Of a stretch of DNA of 50,360 nucleotides, positions 6,899 to 15,392 are shown one piece after another. Origin of the DNA: an uncultured Collinsella sp. Lineage in GTDB: Bacteria; Actinomycetota; Coriobacteriia; Coriobacteriales; Coriobacteriaceae. The notes below the pieces were generated by a model that was not told the DNA's origin, did not search any database, and saw only the letters and a list, made by a program, of their open reading frames with translations. The translations under genes were made by a program, and so were the position numbers. The stretch is taken from contig CAAEEB010000104.1 of NCBI GenBank assembly GCA_900754745.1, forward strand, positions 1-50,360, written 5' to 3'. The stretch's first letter is position 1. Each line of letters begins with the position of its first letter.

Positions 6899-9259
6899 CT
6901 AAGCCAACCCCAGCAATATGCCCGCCGAATGCACGACAAACGCCACGATCCAGGCGACCGTCACTTGAAACGCGAACACGGCAACGGCGTAGCGCGCGCC
7001 CAGCTCGCTCTTGACGGCGCCGATCGCAGCCACGCACGGCGGGTACAGCAACGTAAAGACCAGGAACACATAGGCAGTAAACGGCGAAAACATGGTCGAC
7101 AGCGCCGCGGGCGAGGTCGCGCCCAAAAGTACCGTGAGGGTCGAGATGACGCTCTCCTTGGCGATAAGTCCGGTGACGAGCGCCGTGGATGCACGCCAGT
7201 CGCCAAACCCAAGCGGCGTCAGCGCCGGCGCGATGATGCTGCCGAGGCCCGCAAGCAGGCTTTGCGACTGATCGGCGACCACATTAAAGCGGATATCGAA
7301 CGTCTGAAGGAACCAGATGACCACGGTCGCGGCAAAGATAATGGTAAAGGCTTTGGTAATAAAGTCCTTGGCCTTATCCCATGCCAGCATCACCGTCGTC
7401 TTGACGTTCGGCAGGCGGTAATTGGGAAGCTCCATGATAAACGGCACCGGGTCGCCCTTAAATGCCGTACGGTTGAGCACCAAAGCCGCGATGCAACCGA
7501 CCGCAATGCCAATCAGATAGAGCGAGACCATGGCGGGAACTGTCGCCTGCGGGAAAAACGCCCCGCACAGCAGACCGTAGACCGGCAACTTGGCCGAACA
7601 GCTCATGAACGGCGTGAGCATAACCGTCATCTTGCGGTCGTGCTCGGATGGGAGCGTACGGGTCGACATGATAGCCGGCACGGTGCAGCCAAAACCGACG
7701 AGCATAGGCACGAAGCTGCGGCCCGACAGGCCAAAGCGACGCAGGACTTTGTCCATGACAAAGGCGACGCGCGCCATGTAGCCCGAGTCCTCCAGAATGG
7801 AGAGAAACAAAAAGAGCACGACGATGATCGGCAGGAAGGTCAGTACACTGCCCACGCCCGTAAGCACACCGTCGACAGCCAGCGAGCGCACCACGTCGTT
7901 GGTGCCGAACGCCTTGAGGCCCGCATCGGCCGAGGCGATGACGGCAGCGATGCCGTCCTCCATGAGTCCCTGCAACGCCGCGCCGATCACGCCAAACGTC
8001 AGCCAAAAAACGAGGCCCATGATCACCAGGAACGCCGGGATGGCCGTGTAGCGACCCGTCAGGATGCGGTCGATCTTGACGGAGCGCACGTGCTCGCGGC
8101 TCTCGTGCGGCTTAACGACGCAGCGCCCGCACACGTCGCCGATAAAGCTAAAGCGCATATCGGCCAGCGCGGACAGGCGGTCGGTGCCGGCCTCGCCCTC
8201 CATCTGGGTAATGATGTGCTCGATGGCGTCAAGTTCGTTACGGTCCAGATGAAGCGCCTCGGTCACCAGCTCGTCGCCCTCAACCAGCTTGGTCGCCGCA
8301 AAACGCACGGGAATGTGCGCCGTCGCGGCATGGTCCTCGATAAGGTTGGCGATGCCGTGGATGCAGCGATGCAGTGCGCCGCCGTCTGGGCCATCAGGTG
8401 CGCAGAAGTCCAGGCGGCCGGGACGCTCGCGGAAACGCGCCACATGCAAGGCATGGTCCACCAGCTCGCCGATACCCTCGTTGCGGGCAGCGCTAATGGG
8501 GACGACCGGCACGCCCAACAGACTCTCGAGCAGGTTGACGTCAATGGCGCCGCCGTTGGTCGTCACCTCGTCCATCATGTTGAGCGCGATGACCATGGGG
8601 CGGTCGAGCTCCATAAGCTGCAGCGTCAGGTACAGATTGCGCTCAATGTTGGTGGCGTCGATGATATCGATGATGGCGTCCGGGCGCTCGTCGAGGATGA
8701 ACTGACGGCTCACGACCTCTTCGCCTGTGTACGGCGACAGGGAGTAAATACCGGGCAGGTCGGTAACGCTCGCCTCAGGGTGGTTACGGATGGTGCCGTC
8801 CTTGCGGTCGACCGTCACGCCGGGAAAGTTGCCGACGTGCTGGTTGGAGCCCGTAAGCTGGTTGAACAGAGTGGTCTTGCCGCAGTTTTGGTTGCCGGCG
8901 AGGGCAAAATGCAGGGGCGCGCCCTCGGGCACGGCCGTCTTGGCAGCACGGGGTGAATACGTCCCCTCGCCGAGTGCCGGGTGCTCCGTCGTGCCGATTG
9001 CGGCGTTAGCGCGCGGGCTCGTATCTGTGTCGTGAACATCTACGAGCTCAATGCGAGCAGCATCGTCCTTGCGCAGCGTCAACTCGTAGCCGCGTAGGCG
9101 AATCTCGAGTGGGTCGCCCATGGGGGCGTACTTCATCATGGTGACTTCGGTGCCCGGCGTTAGGCCCATGTCCAAAATATGTTGTCGGAGTGCCTGGTCG
9201 TCCGATGCCACCGATGCGACAACGGCGTCCTTTCCAATCTCGAGTGTATCGAGCTTCAC
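6899..9259 (-). CDS. feoB: FeoA-FeoB fusion ferrous iron transporter
   Basis: Imports Fe(II) across the inner membrane. The 786-residue protein begins with a FeoA-like SH3 domain (1-75: MGLTPGTEV, LEIRLRGYELTLR), then a linker and the FeoB G domain (G1 GNQNCGKTT 122-130; G3 DLPG 167-170; NMMDE), and two gate domains with the conserved SCSAKLPVY and GFGCTVPA segments. FeoA is normally a separate gene, so this is a natural fusion. I choose GTG at 9259 because GGGGGAGGAA precedes it by nine bases; the frame to 9439 runs through the operator region. No feoC is seen. Confidence 0.93.
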   Translation of the reverse strand: MKLDTLEIGKDAVVASVASDDQALRQHILDMGLTPGTEVTMMKYAPMGDPLEIRLRGYELTLRKDDAARIELVDVHDTDTSPRANAAIGTTEHPALGEGTYSPRAAKTAVPEGAPLHFALAGNQNCGKTTLFNQLTGSNQHVGNFPGVTVDRKDGTIRNHPEASVTDLPGIYSLSPYTGEEVVSRQFILDERPDAIIDIIDATNIERNLYLTLQLMELDRPMVIALNMMDEVTTNGGAIDVNLLESLLGVPVVPISAARNEGIGELVDHALHVARFRERPGRLDFCAPDGPDGGALHRCIHGIANLIEDHAATAHIPVRFAATKLVEGDELVTEALHLDRNELDAIEHIITQMEGEAGTDRLSALADMRFSFIGDVCGRCVVKPHESREHVRSVKIDRILTGRYTAIPAFLVIMGLVFWLTFGVIGAALQGLMEDGIAAVIASADAGLKAFGTNDVVRSLAVDGVLTGVGSVLTFLPIIVVLFLFLSILEDSGYMARVAFVMDKVLRRFGLSGRSFVPMLVGFGCTVPAIMSTRTLPSEHDRKMTVMLTPFMSCSAKLPVYGLLCGAFFPQATVPAMVSLYLIGIAVGCIAALVLNRTAFKGDPVPFIMELPNYRLPNVKTTVMLAWDKAKDFITKAFTIIFAATVVIWFLQTFDIRFNVVADQSQSLLAGLGSIIAPALTPLGFGDWRASTALVTGLIAKESVISTLTVLLGATSPAALSTMFSPFTAYVFLVFTLLYPPCVAAIGAVKSELGARYAVAVFAFQVTVAWIVAFVVHSAGILLGLA

Positions 9260-9301
9260 GTCCGCGTTCCTCCCCCGGCGCCCACAGGGCGTTGCATTTA
9301 T

Positions 9302-9347
9302 GTTTACCATGGCTAACCGTTTGCCATGGCTAACCAATTTAACCATG
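9302..9347 (-). promoter_or_regulatory. Tandem 17-bp operator upstream of feoAB
   Basis: Two head-to-tail 17-mers, GGTTAGCCATGGCAAAC and GGTTAGCCATGGTAAAC (minus strand, 9319-9335 and 9302-9318), adjoin with no gap. A partial third (CATGGTTAAA) precedes them. Each is a near-perfect dyad around CCATGG (GTT...AAC). Placed about 45-90 bases before the feoAB start, they look like binding sites for a metal regulator of the DtxR/IdeR kind, whose boxes have GTTAGCC half-sites. The regulator is inferred. Confidence 0.65.
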
Positions 9348-9458
9348 CATGATAGCGCGAACATACAACAACGTTCAATCGACAGATTGCTGCAAGGGGG
9401 GGCAGGTTGCTTTTCGCAAATAGACAGGATGCGGAGCAACGAGGCGCGAGGGGGTCCG

Positions 9459-9657
9459 GTTCGCCGTTTCCCAGACAGGTCTGCTGCGGAAACTGCATCC
9501 CACTACTCAGACGAATTCCGGTCCCCAATTTCCCGATGGGGCCTCTCGGAGAAACTGCGTCCCACTCTGAAACGTCAAAACGGGATGCGCTTTCCGGTTG
9601 AGGTCTCTAGAGGAAAGCGCATCCCGGAATCCGCAGCAGAAACGGGACGCAGTTTCC
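9459..9657. repeat. 62-bp-period alternating inverted-repeat array A
   Basis: Forward half-sites (consensus GGGATGCGGTTTCC) have their TTTCC at 9467, 9529, 9591 and 9653; reverse half-sites (GGAAACTGCATCCC) have their AAA at 9490, 9552 and 9614. Every interval is exactly 62. Loops of 15-16 bases between F and R contain AGGCCTCT or a close relative. Half-site ends are conserved while the middle five bases vary. The same array, with the same period, lies at 11006-11267 on the other side of the zinc-ribbon gene. Confidence 0.9.
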
Positions 9658-9771
9658 GAACGGAGAGCCCAGCAATGTTGCGCAACAACGAGCGAGCGTT
9701 CGCCCTTAGCATGAGGACAGAAGGAAATGCGTCCGGTATTCGCGCGGGCGTCGTTCGAGGGGAGCTTGAGC

Positions 9772-10953
9772 ATGTTTTGCCGAAATTGCGGGTCGAAGGT
9801 CGAGGGCGGGGCCAGGTTCTGCCCCGCGTGTGGAGAGCCCGTCGCCGCCGAACATGAAGCCCCGACCGAATCGCACACCGACTATCAATTCGCCCCGGCA
9901 GCCGAGGCGCGACCGACGACGCCGGTGCCGGCCAAGGCCAAGCGCTCAAAGAAGTCCCTCGTGATCGCGGCGGTCGTGGCCGCATTGCTCGCCGCGGGCA
10001 GCGGCGCCGGCTACTACTTCGGCATCTACGCCCCCGAGCAGGCACAGGAGGTGGCAGAGCAGGAGGCGCTCGCGGCGAAGCACGCCGTGCGCTTTAGCGT
10101 CTCGGCCCAGGGCTGGGACACCTCGGCAGGCGCGAGCAGACTGCCGGTTCATATTACTGGCAAGGAGGAGCGCGGCAAGAAGGTCGACGCCGTGCGCTAC
10201 GTGGACAGCAGCGGCGAGGGCGTCGAGCTTCGCCGCGGCAGCTACAAGGTGGAGATCGCCGCCTCCCCCATCGCGGCCGACGGCACGGTCTACGCCGTCC
10301 CCGCCGAAAAGCTCAGCATCAAGCTGGACGAGAAGGCCGCCGAGAAGAAGATCGTCGATGCGGGCGACGTGGCGCTGGAGCCGGTCGAGGCGTCCGAAGT
10401 GACCGACGACCAGATCGCCACGGCAAAGAAGTACGCCGAGGAGGACGAGGACGCCAAGGAGGCCGGCTTCGATATTGACGCCGAGGCGCTCTCGACCGCC
10501 GCGACCAAGCGCCGCGACGACGCCGTGGCAGCCAAGCAGGCCGAGGATGAGGCAAGGCGCCAGGCGGAGGAAGCGGCCGGGAAAGCAGAGGAGGCCAGAC
10601 AGGCAAGGACGTTTGAGACCGATTACTTCACCATGGTCCTTCCCGACTGGTTCCCCATGGACTGGCTTGAATTCGAAACGACGTCCGACACCCTTACTGC
10701 CAACGATGTTCAAGCGCAAGATGTGGCCTCGAAAGCGAACTTTACGGTATACGCAACCGATGGATCGCCACGCGGCGCAGAGACCGCCTTCTCTAAGACG
10801 ATCGGAAAGACGTCATCGGGCAAGACTGTAGTGCTGTTCGGCGGACCTTACTGGGGATATGTTCAGGATGGATATCGCCCGCTTGGGATCAATTATGATT
10901 TCACGGGAGAGACATACTGCGACCTCCTCGCGTCCTGCATCACGCTGAAGTAG
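9772..10953 (+). CDS. Zinc-ribbon membrane-anchored protein with coiled coil
   Basis: A 393-residue protein with, in order, an N-terminal zinc ribbon (MFCRNCGSKVEGGARFCPAC, four cysteines), a low-complexity linker, one transmembrane helix (about residues 62-82, VIAAVVAALLAAGSGAGYYF), an extracellular beta-rich region, an acidic Ala/Glu coiled coil (about 215-280) and a C-terminal domain of about 110 residues with FTMVLPDWFPMDW. The topology suggests cytoplasmic ribbon, outside C terminus. The function is unknown. The start at 9772 follows GGGGAG. It is isolated between two matching 62-bp repeat arrays. Confidence 0.85.
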   Translation: MFCRNCGSKVEGGARFCPACGEPVAAEHEAPTESHTDYQFAPAAEARPTTPVPAKAKRSKKSLVIAAVVAALLAAGSGAGYYFGIYAPEQAQEVAEQEALAAKHAVRFSVSAQGWDTSAGASRLPVHITGKEERGKKVDAVRYVDSSGEGVELRRGSYKVEIAASPIAADGTVYAVPAEKLSIKLDEKAAEKKIVDAGDVALEPVEASEVTDDQIATAKKYAEEDEDAKEAGFDIDAEALSTAATKRRDDAVAAKQAEDEARRQAEEAAGKAEEARQARTFETDYFTMVLPDWFPMDWLEFETTSDTLTANDVQAQDVASKANFTVYATDGSPRGAETAFSKTIGKTSSGKTVVLFGGPYWGYVQDGYRPLGINYDFTGETYCDLLASCITLK

Positions 10954-11005
10954 CCGACCGCCGACACCCAAAATGGTCCGCTTTCCTCCGTCCCCGGCGG
11001 ATCAC

Positions 11006-11267
11006 GAATCACAGTTCCCCAAGCGACGCCCTTCTGGAAAGCGTATCCCACCATCCGGGCGAATTCCGGGATACCGTTTCCCGATGAGGCCTCTCGGGGA
11101 AACTGCGTCCCAGAATTCTGGCTCGAAACGGGATATGGTTTCCCAAACAGGCCTCTTGCGGAAAATGCATCCCGGAATCCCCGCTCGAAACGGGACGCGC
11201 TTTCCCAGTCGAGGCCCCGTGGGAAACTGCATCCCGCCTTCGAGGGCAAAACAGGGATGCAGCTTCC
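11006..11267. repeat. 62-bp-period alternating inverted-repeat array B
   Basis: Five forward half-sites have their TTTCC-equivalent at 11015, 11077, 11139, 11201 and 11263; four reverse half-sites have AAA at 11038, 11100, 11162 and 11224. All steps are exactly 62. Loops read like GATGAGGCCTCTCGG; the second spacer resembles GGAATTCNGGCTCGAAAC. Sequence identity between units is moderate although the spacing is rigid. Translations of this stretch in several frames look alike only because of the repeat. Confidence 0.9.
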
Positions 11268-11288
11268 GGGCGGGGCATCAAAAAACAA

Positions 11289-11353
11289 AGTTGCGGTGGA
11301 ATAGTTCCTGGTTGGGCTGGTTGAGGCCTTAAATAGGAACTATTTCACCGCAA
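11289..11353. repeat. Hairpin family 2, copy 2
   Basis: Same arms and 23-base loop as the element at 5499-5565, with two changes in the right arm. It directly follows array B, and its loop contains GAGGCCT, the motif also found in the array loops. It lies between the convergent zinc-ribbon and hydrolase genes. Confidence 0.88.
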
Positions 11354-11377
11354 GTTATTGAGGGGATGTCCGTCCTC

Positions 11378-12277
11378 TTACAGATGGCGCTCCAAAAAGC
11401 GGAAGGCCAGGCGGATCCAGGGACGGACGGAAACCTGCTTGTCCTCGTTGTCGACCGCGGTATTGGCGTTGCCGAGCGAAAGGCCGTGACCGCCCTGGTC
11501 AAAGACGTGCATCTCGCATGCAACGCCCTCCTCGGCCATGCGCTGCGCAAACGGGTAGACCTGCGCGACCGGCGCCGTCTTGTCGTCCGAAACGCCCCAT
11601 ACAAAGGTCGGGGGCATCTGGCGCGTAACGTGCGTGGTAGGGCAAATGTCGGTCAGGTGCTCATCGGTCGCCTCGCCACCCGTCACCATCGAAAGATAGT
11701 CGTTGAGCAAATCGCGCCCCGTCTTGCCACCCGTCTTGGGCACGCGCAGGTCGATGCGCGGGTCGCGCGTCTGCATGTCGCGCACATAGGCAAGGTCGAG
11801 CAACGGATAGCCCAGCACCACGGCGTCGGGACGAATATCCTCCGGACGAGCCCCGGCAAGGCCCGCGAAGGGTCCGGTCTTCCACTGCGTTGCCAACGAG
11901 GCGCAGATCATGCCGCCCGCCGAGAAACCCACGATGCACACGCGCTTGGGATCGACATGCCACTCGTCGGCGTTGGCGCGCACGGTAGCGATCATCTTGG
12001 CGAGGTCCGCCTGCGGGTGTGGAAAGCTCACGTCGCCCGTGGCGCTCGTCACATAGTTGAGCACAAAGGCCTGGTAGCCACGGTCCAAAAATGCAAACGC
12101 CACCGGGTCTTGCTCGTGCGGAGCGATATGCGTAAACCCGCCTCCGCCGCAGATGATCACCGCGGGGCGGCGGCCATTGGGCTTGTCGGGCAGCGGCTCG
12201 ACACCCAGATACGTAAACGTCGCCGGATAATCCTCGGTCGATTCCTCGCCCCACAGCGCATGGTTCTCAATAATCAT
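11378..12277 (-). CDS. Alpha/beta hydrolase (acetyl-esterase/lipase-like)
   Basis: A 299-residue cytoplasmic serine hydrolase. The oxyanion strand is VIICGGGGFTHIAPHEQ, where ICGGGG replaces the usual HGGG. The nucleophile elbow is VGFSAGGM, the acid is probably in WGVSDDKTAPV, and the base is the histidine in FDQGGHGLSLG. This is the BD-FAE/Aes type that removes acetyl or other acyl groups from sugars. I start at MIIENHALW (ATG 12277, GGAGGGAGCACCT); the frame further up to 13231 is antisense to the PTS gene. It is a single-gene unit. Confidence 0.88.
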   Translation of the reverse strand: MIIENHALWGEESTEDYPATFTYLGVEPLPDKPNGRRPAVIICGGGGFTHIAPHEQDPVAFAFLDRGYQAFVLNYVTSATGDVSFPHPQADLAKMIATVRANADEWHVDPKRVCIVGFSAGGMICASLATQWKTGPFAGLAGARPEDIRPDAVVLGYPLLDLAYVRDMQTRDPRIDLRVPKTGGKTGRDLLNDYLSMVTGGEATDEHLTDICPTTHVTRQMPPTFVWGVSDDKTAPVAQVYPFAQRMAEEGVACEMHVFDQGGHGLSLGNANTAVDNEDKQVSVRPWIRLAFRFLERHL

Positions 12278-12403
12278 AGGTGCTCCCTCCGTGCGATTCG
12301 TGCGCACTCGTTTTTCGCACCTTAGCGTACCCCACTTGAGCCCGCGGCGCAGAAACACCCCCGCAATAAGTTGGCCTTCAACTGATATATCACAAAATCG
12401 CTG

Positions 12404-12432
12404 TTCAGAGGTATCGTTAGGCAGCGTAAAAT
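12404..12432 (+). promoter_or_regulatory. Putative promoter of the PTS IIA gene
   Basis: TTCAGA (12404-12409), a 17-base spacer and TAAAAT (12427-12432). The -35 is weak. About 35 bases downstream is the dyad described separately, consistent with repression. Confidence 0.45.
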
Positions 12433-12462
12433 AGGGGCGCTGACCGTGCTGGGAAACACGTA

Positions 12463-12474
12463 CGAAACGTTTCC
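12463..12474. promoter_or_regulatory. Palindromic operator GAAACGTTTC, copy 1
   Basis: A perfect 10-bp dyad GAAACGTTTC (12464-12473) between the putative promoter and the PTS IIA start. The same 10-mer recurs at 13170-13179, after the gene. The form resembles LacI-family operators with a central CG. Confidence 0.5.
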
Positions 12475-12523
12475 GGCAAACCACACGCGTGCAACATGCG
12501 CGCCTGATACGTTGGAGGCATCT

Positions 12524-13087
12524 ATGGGTCTGCTCGATTCGCTCAAGTCCACGTTCACTTCGTCGGGCGAGGCGTCCGTTCCGCCCGCAGCAAGCTTCGC
12601 CACCCGCGAAGGCGTCATCTACGCTCCCGTCAACGGCGTGCTCGTCAATCTGAGTGAGGTTCCCGACGAGACCATCGCCTCGGGCATGCTCGGCCAGGGC
12701 TATGGCATCGAGCCCATTACCGGCACCATTTACGCCCCCGCCAACGGCCGTATCGGCGCCACCACCGTCACCAACCACTCCATCGGCATGATTACCGAGG
12801 ACGGTCTGCGCGTGTTTATCCATGTTGGCCTGGGCACCGTGGAAATGAACGGCAAGGGTTTTGCCCGCTTTGTCGAGATGGGCGATGTGGTCAAGGCAGG
12901 CCAGCCGCTCATCAGCTTCGACCGCGAGGCCATTAAGGCCGCTGGTCACGAGGACATCGTGACCGTCATCGTCTCCGAGCTCGATCGTCTTAAGAGCATC
13001 GACCATGTCGGCGAGTCTGGCACGCTTATCGGCGGCAATCCGCTCGTCAAGCTCGGCGACCCGCTGCTGGTGGCCAAGACCAAGTAG
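12524..13087 (+). CDS. PTS glucose-type IIA component (Crr-like)
   Basis: Phosphocarrier that accepts phosphate from HPr and passes it to a IIB domain. The 187 residues have the family order GVIYAPVNGVLVNLSEV, TNHSIG (His85) and FIHVGLGTVEMNGKGF with the expected phosphorylated His100; the 15-residue spacing matches the two catalytic histidines of IIA-Glc. The first 22 residues are an added polar tail. The start ATG follows GGAGG. No IIBC gene is adjacent, so it may serve several permeases. Dyads GAAACGTTTC flank the gene. Confidence 0.92.
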   Translation: MGLLDSLKSTFTSSGEASVPPAASFATREGVIYAPVNGVLVNLSEVPDETIASGMLGQGYGIEPITGTIYAPANGRIGATTVTNHSIGMITEDGLRVFIHVGLGTVEMNGKGFARFVEMGDVVKAGQPLISFDREAIKAAGHEDIVTVIVSELDRLKSIDHVGESGTLIGGNPLVKLGDPLLVAKTK

Positions 13088-13152
13088 CCGAGCATCATCG
13101 CATAAAGGCTCAACCACCCGTGCATCTTTGCCGCATCTGTGTTGTTGTTTTT

Positions 13153-13190
13153 GCCTATGTAGAGGTTCTGAAACGTTTCTATATAGGCAG
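13153..13190. repeat. Inverted repeat holding operator copy 2
   Basis: TGCCTATGTAGA (13153-13164) faces TCTATATAGGCA (13179-13190) with one mismatch; the loop contains most of the second GAAACGTTTC (13170-13179). It lies 66 bases past the PTS IIA stop and may be an operator for the following acyltransferase gene or a 3' hairpin. Confidence 0.55.
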
Positions 13191-13321
13191 CTGAGCATCA
13201 ACGCAGGTGCGGCTTTTGCGTAGCGAAGCATCGCCCCGCGGCATGTTGTTCAACCGCACGAACCCCCTTCCTTTGTCCGCGCAGAGCGCTAGACTGCTAG
13301 GTCGACATTGGAGGAAGATCG

Positions 13322-15256
13322 ATGCAAAACACACCCACGGGCGCCGCACATGCCGCGCCTCAACGCAACCAACGCATCGTCGCGCTCGACGGGCTCCGCG
13401 CCCTCGCCATCGCCGGCGTCGTCCTATATCACCTTCGCCCCAGCCGCCTGACCGGCGGTTTTTTGGGCGTTACACTCTTCTTTACGCTGAGTGGCTATCT
13501 TGCCACCAAAAGCATTATGCGGGCCACGGCACGCGACGGATTCTCGTACCCGCGCTATATCTGTCGCCGCATTGCGCGCATGATGCCGCCGATCGTCGTG
13601 ACCATCGCGCTTACCGCCGTCGCCACCTACATCGCGGCCCCGAGCCTACTCCCTAAGGTGCAGCAGGACGCCCTGCCATCGGCACTCTTTTTGAGCAACT
13701 GGTTCTACATCTTCCGCAACGTCTCGTATTTCGCCGCCGCGGGACTCCCCTCGCCGCTCACGCACCTGTGGTTCTGCGCTGTCACTATGCAGTTCTATCT
13801 GGTATGGCCGGTCATCCTTATGGCACTGTGCAGCAAAACCAGGTCGCGCAACACCGCCATCGGCATCACGATCGCATTCGCGCTTGTATCGACGGCAGCC
13901 ATGGTCCTCATGTTTAATCCCACCGCCGACACATCGCGCGTCTACTACGGAACCGACGCCCGTGCCGCCGAGCTTCTATGCGGAGCCTTAGCCGCCATCG
14001 CCGCGCCGCGTCTGCGCGAGATGCTGAGCGGTGACATCCATACCCCCGGCGCCAACAAGGGCATCTCAAAGGTCAACGCGATTTCTATCGCGTGGCTCGT
14101 TGCCGTTATAGCCGGCGCACTCATGCTGACCGGAGAGAGCACCTGGCTCTACCGCGGCGGCTTTTTGCTGTTTGCCCTCGCCACCGGACTCCTCATCATC
14201 TGCGTGCAGAATACGGAGTGCATCGTGCGCCGTCTGCTGTCGGCCAAACCACTCGTCTGGTTGGGGCAACGTTCGTTCTCGGTTTATCTGGTGCACTATC
14301 CCCTACTGCTTCTTATGAACCCCGCAACCCGCACTACCCGCATCGCCTGGTGGGAGCAGGCATTACAGCTTGTACTGATTCTTGCGGTAGCCGAGGTTTT
14401 CTATCGCCTCGTCGAACGCCCTTGGTCCCACAAGCCGGCCCAACAGAACAGCACGGCAAGAAAACACGTCCTCGCGCCCGCCATGGTGCTCCCCGCGCTT
14501 GGCGCCGCATGCGTCGCCGCACTTGCCTTCGCGCCGCTTGACTGGGCAGGCATCGCCACCGCCCGCGCCGAGCAGCGCCGTCCCGAGCTTGCCCAGAACG
14601 CGACCTCGTCCCAGGATAACGGAGCCAACGACAAGGGCGCCGAGCCTGCATCCGGTAAAGATTCCCAGCCCAGCGACACCGCATCCGATGACGCCACCAA
14701 GCAAAAACCCAAAGAGGGACCTATCGCCGAAAAGGTCCCGAAGAACCTTGACTGGAGGAGCTTTACCTACGACGAGGCAACCGGAACCTGCGACGCACGC
14801 GTGCTCATGATCGGCGACTCGGTCACCGCAGGTGCCCAACCTGGTATTCAGGCGGTGCTTCCCAACGCGTACATCGACGGCGTGGTGAGCCGCCAGTTCT
14901 ACACCTTCCAGGATGTCTACGCGCAGGACAGCGCCAACTACGACCCGAGTGTGGTCATCTGCGCGCTTGGCACCAACGGCCTCATCCGCGACCCCCAGCA
15001 GGTGCAAGACGTGATTAATGCCGTGGGCGGCAAGCCCATCTACTTTGTGACCGTGCGCGTACCGCTCGAGCTACAGGACCGCAATAACCAGACGATTCGT
15101 GACGTCTGCGCCCAAAACGACAACGCCGGCGTCATCGACTGGAACGGTGCCTCAGAGGGCCACAGCGAATACCTTGTCGACGACGGCACGCACCTCACCC
15201 AGGCGGGAATCGACACCTACGCTGCCCTCATACGCCAAGCTATCTGCGGGCACTAG
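13322..15256 (+). CDS. OatA/OafA-like acyltransferase with SGNH domain
   Basis: A 644-residue envelope enzyme that most likely O-acetylates a cell-surface glycan such as peptidoglycan. The N-terminal half is an acyltransferase-3 membrane domain with about 10 helices ([20 protein letters not shown] at 19-38; [17 protein letters not shown]). After a Ser/Asp/Lys-rich linker (about 415-470) comes an SGNH esterase-like domain: GDS with nucleophile S500, GTNG, and the DGTHLT catalytic pair D621/H624. The pairing of membrane and extracellular domains is that of OatA. Start ATG behind GGAGGA; monocistronic. Confidence 0.9.
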   Translation: MQNTPTGAAHAAPQRNQRIVALDGLRALAIAGVVLYHLRPSRLTGGFLGVTLFFTLSGYLATKSIMRATARDGFSYPRYICRRIARMMPPIVVTIALTAVATYIAAPSLLPKVQQDALPSALFLSNWFYIFRNVSYFAAAGLPSPLTHLWFCAVTMQFYLVWPVILMALCSKTRSRNTAIGITIAFALVSTAAMVLMFNPTADTSRVYYGTDARAAELLCGALAAIAAPRLREMLSGDIHTPGANKGISKVNAISIAWLVAVIAGALMLTGESTWLYRGGFLLFALATGLLIICVQNTECIVRRLLSAKPLVWLGQRSFSVYLVHYPLLLLMNPATRTTRIAWWEQALQLVLILAVAEVFYRLVERPWSHKPAQQNSTARKHVLAPAMVLPALGAACVAALAFAPLDWAGIATARAEQRRPELAQNATSSQDNGANDKGAEPASGKDSQPSDTASDDATKQKPKEGPIAEKVPKNLDWRSFTYDEATGTCDARVLMIGDSVTAGAQPGIQAVLPNAYIDGVVSRQFYTFQDVYAQDSANYDPSVVICALGTNGLIRDPQQVQDVINAVGGKPIYFVTVRVPLELQDRNNQTIRDVCAQNDNAGVIDWNGASEGHSEYLVDDGTHLTQAGIDTYAALIRQAICGH

Positions 15257-15317
15257 GCAACGCAAAATCGGTGCTTGCGCGGTGCCCACGTCACGCCCAT
15301 ACATCACGCCTGACGTT

Positions 15318-15346
15318 TTGCTACGCCCCCACTCGCGGGTTAGAAT
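15318..15346 (+). promoter_or_regulatory. asnS promoter
   Basis: -35 TTGCTA (15318-15323), 17-base spacer, -10 TAGAAT (15341-15346), about 45 bases before the asnS start. Confidence 0.6.
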
Positions 15347-15392
15347 GGTTAACTGTTTGGAAATAATCCGTACAACCGTTATGGGAGGATAC

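Noticed and set aside
6929..8956. 675-codon plus-strand reading frame
   Set aside because: Antisense to feoAB; composition is Arg/His/Asp-rich as expected from a high-GC shadow, with no RBS or domain.
9459..11288. Small proteins encoded in the 62-bp arrays
   Set aside because: The frames resemble each other only because the DNA repeats; none has an RBS.
12278..13231. N-terminal extension of the alpha/beta hydrolase frame
   Set aside because: It is antisense to the PTS IIA gene; the real start at 12277 has a strong ribosome site and the hydrolase fold begins there.
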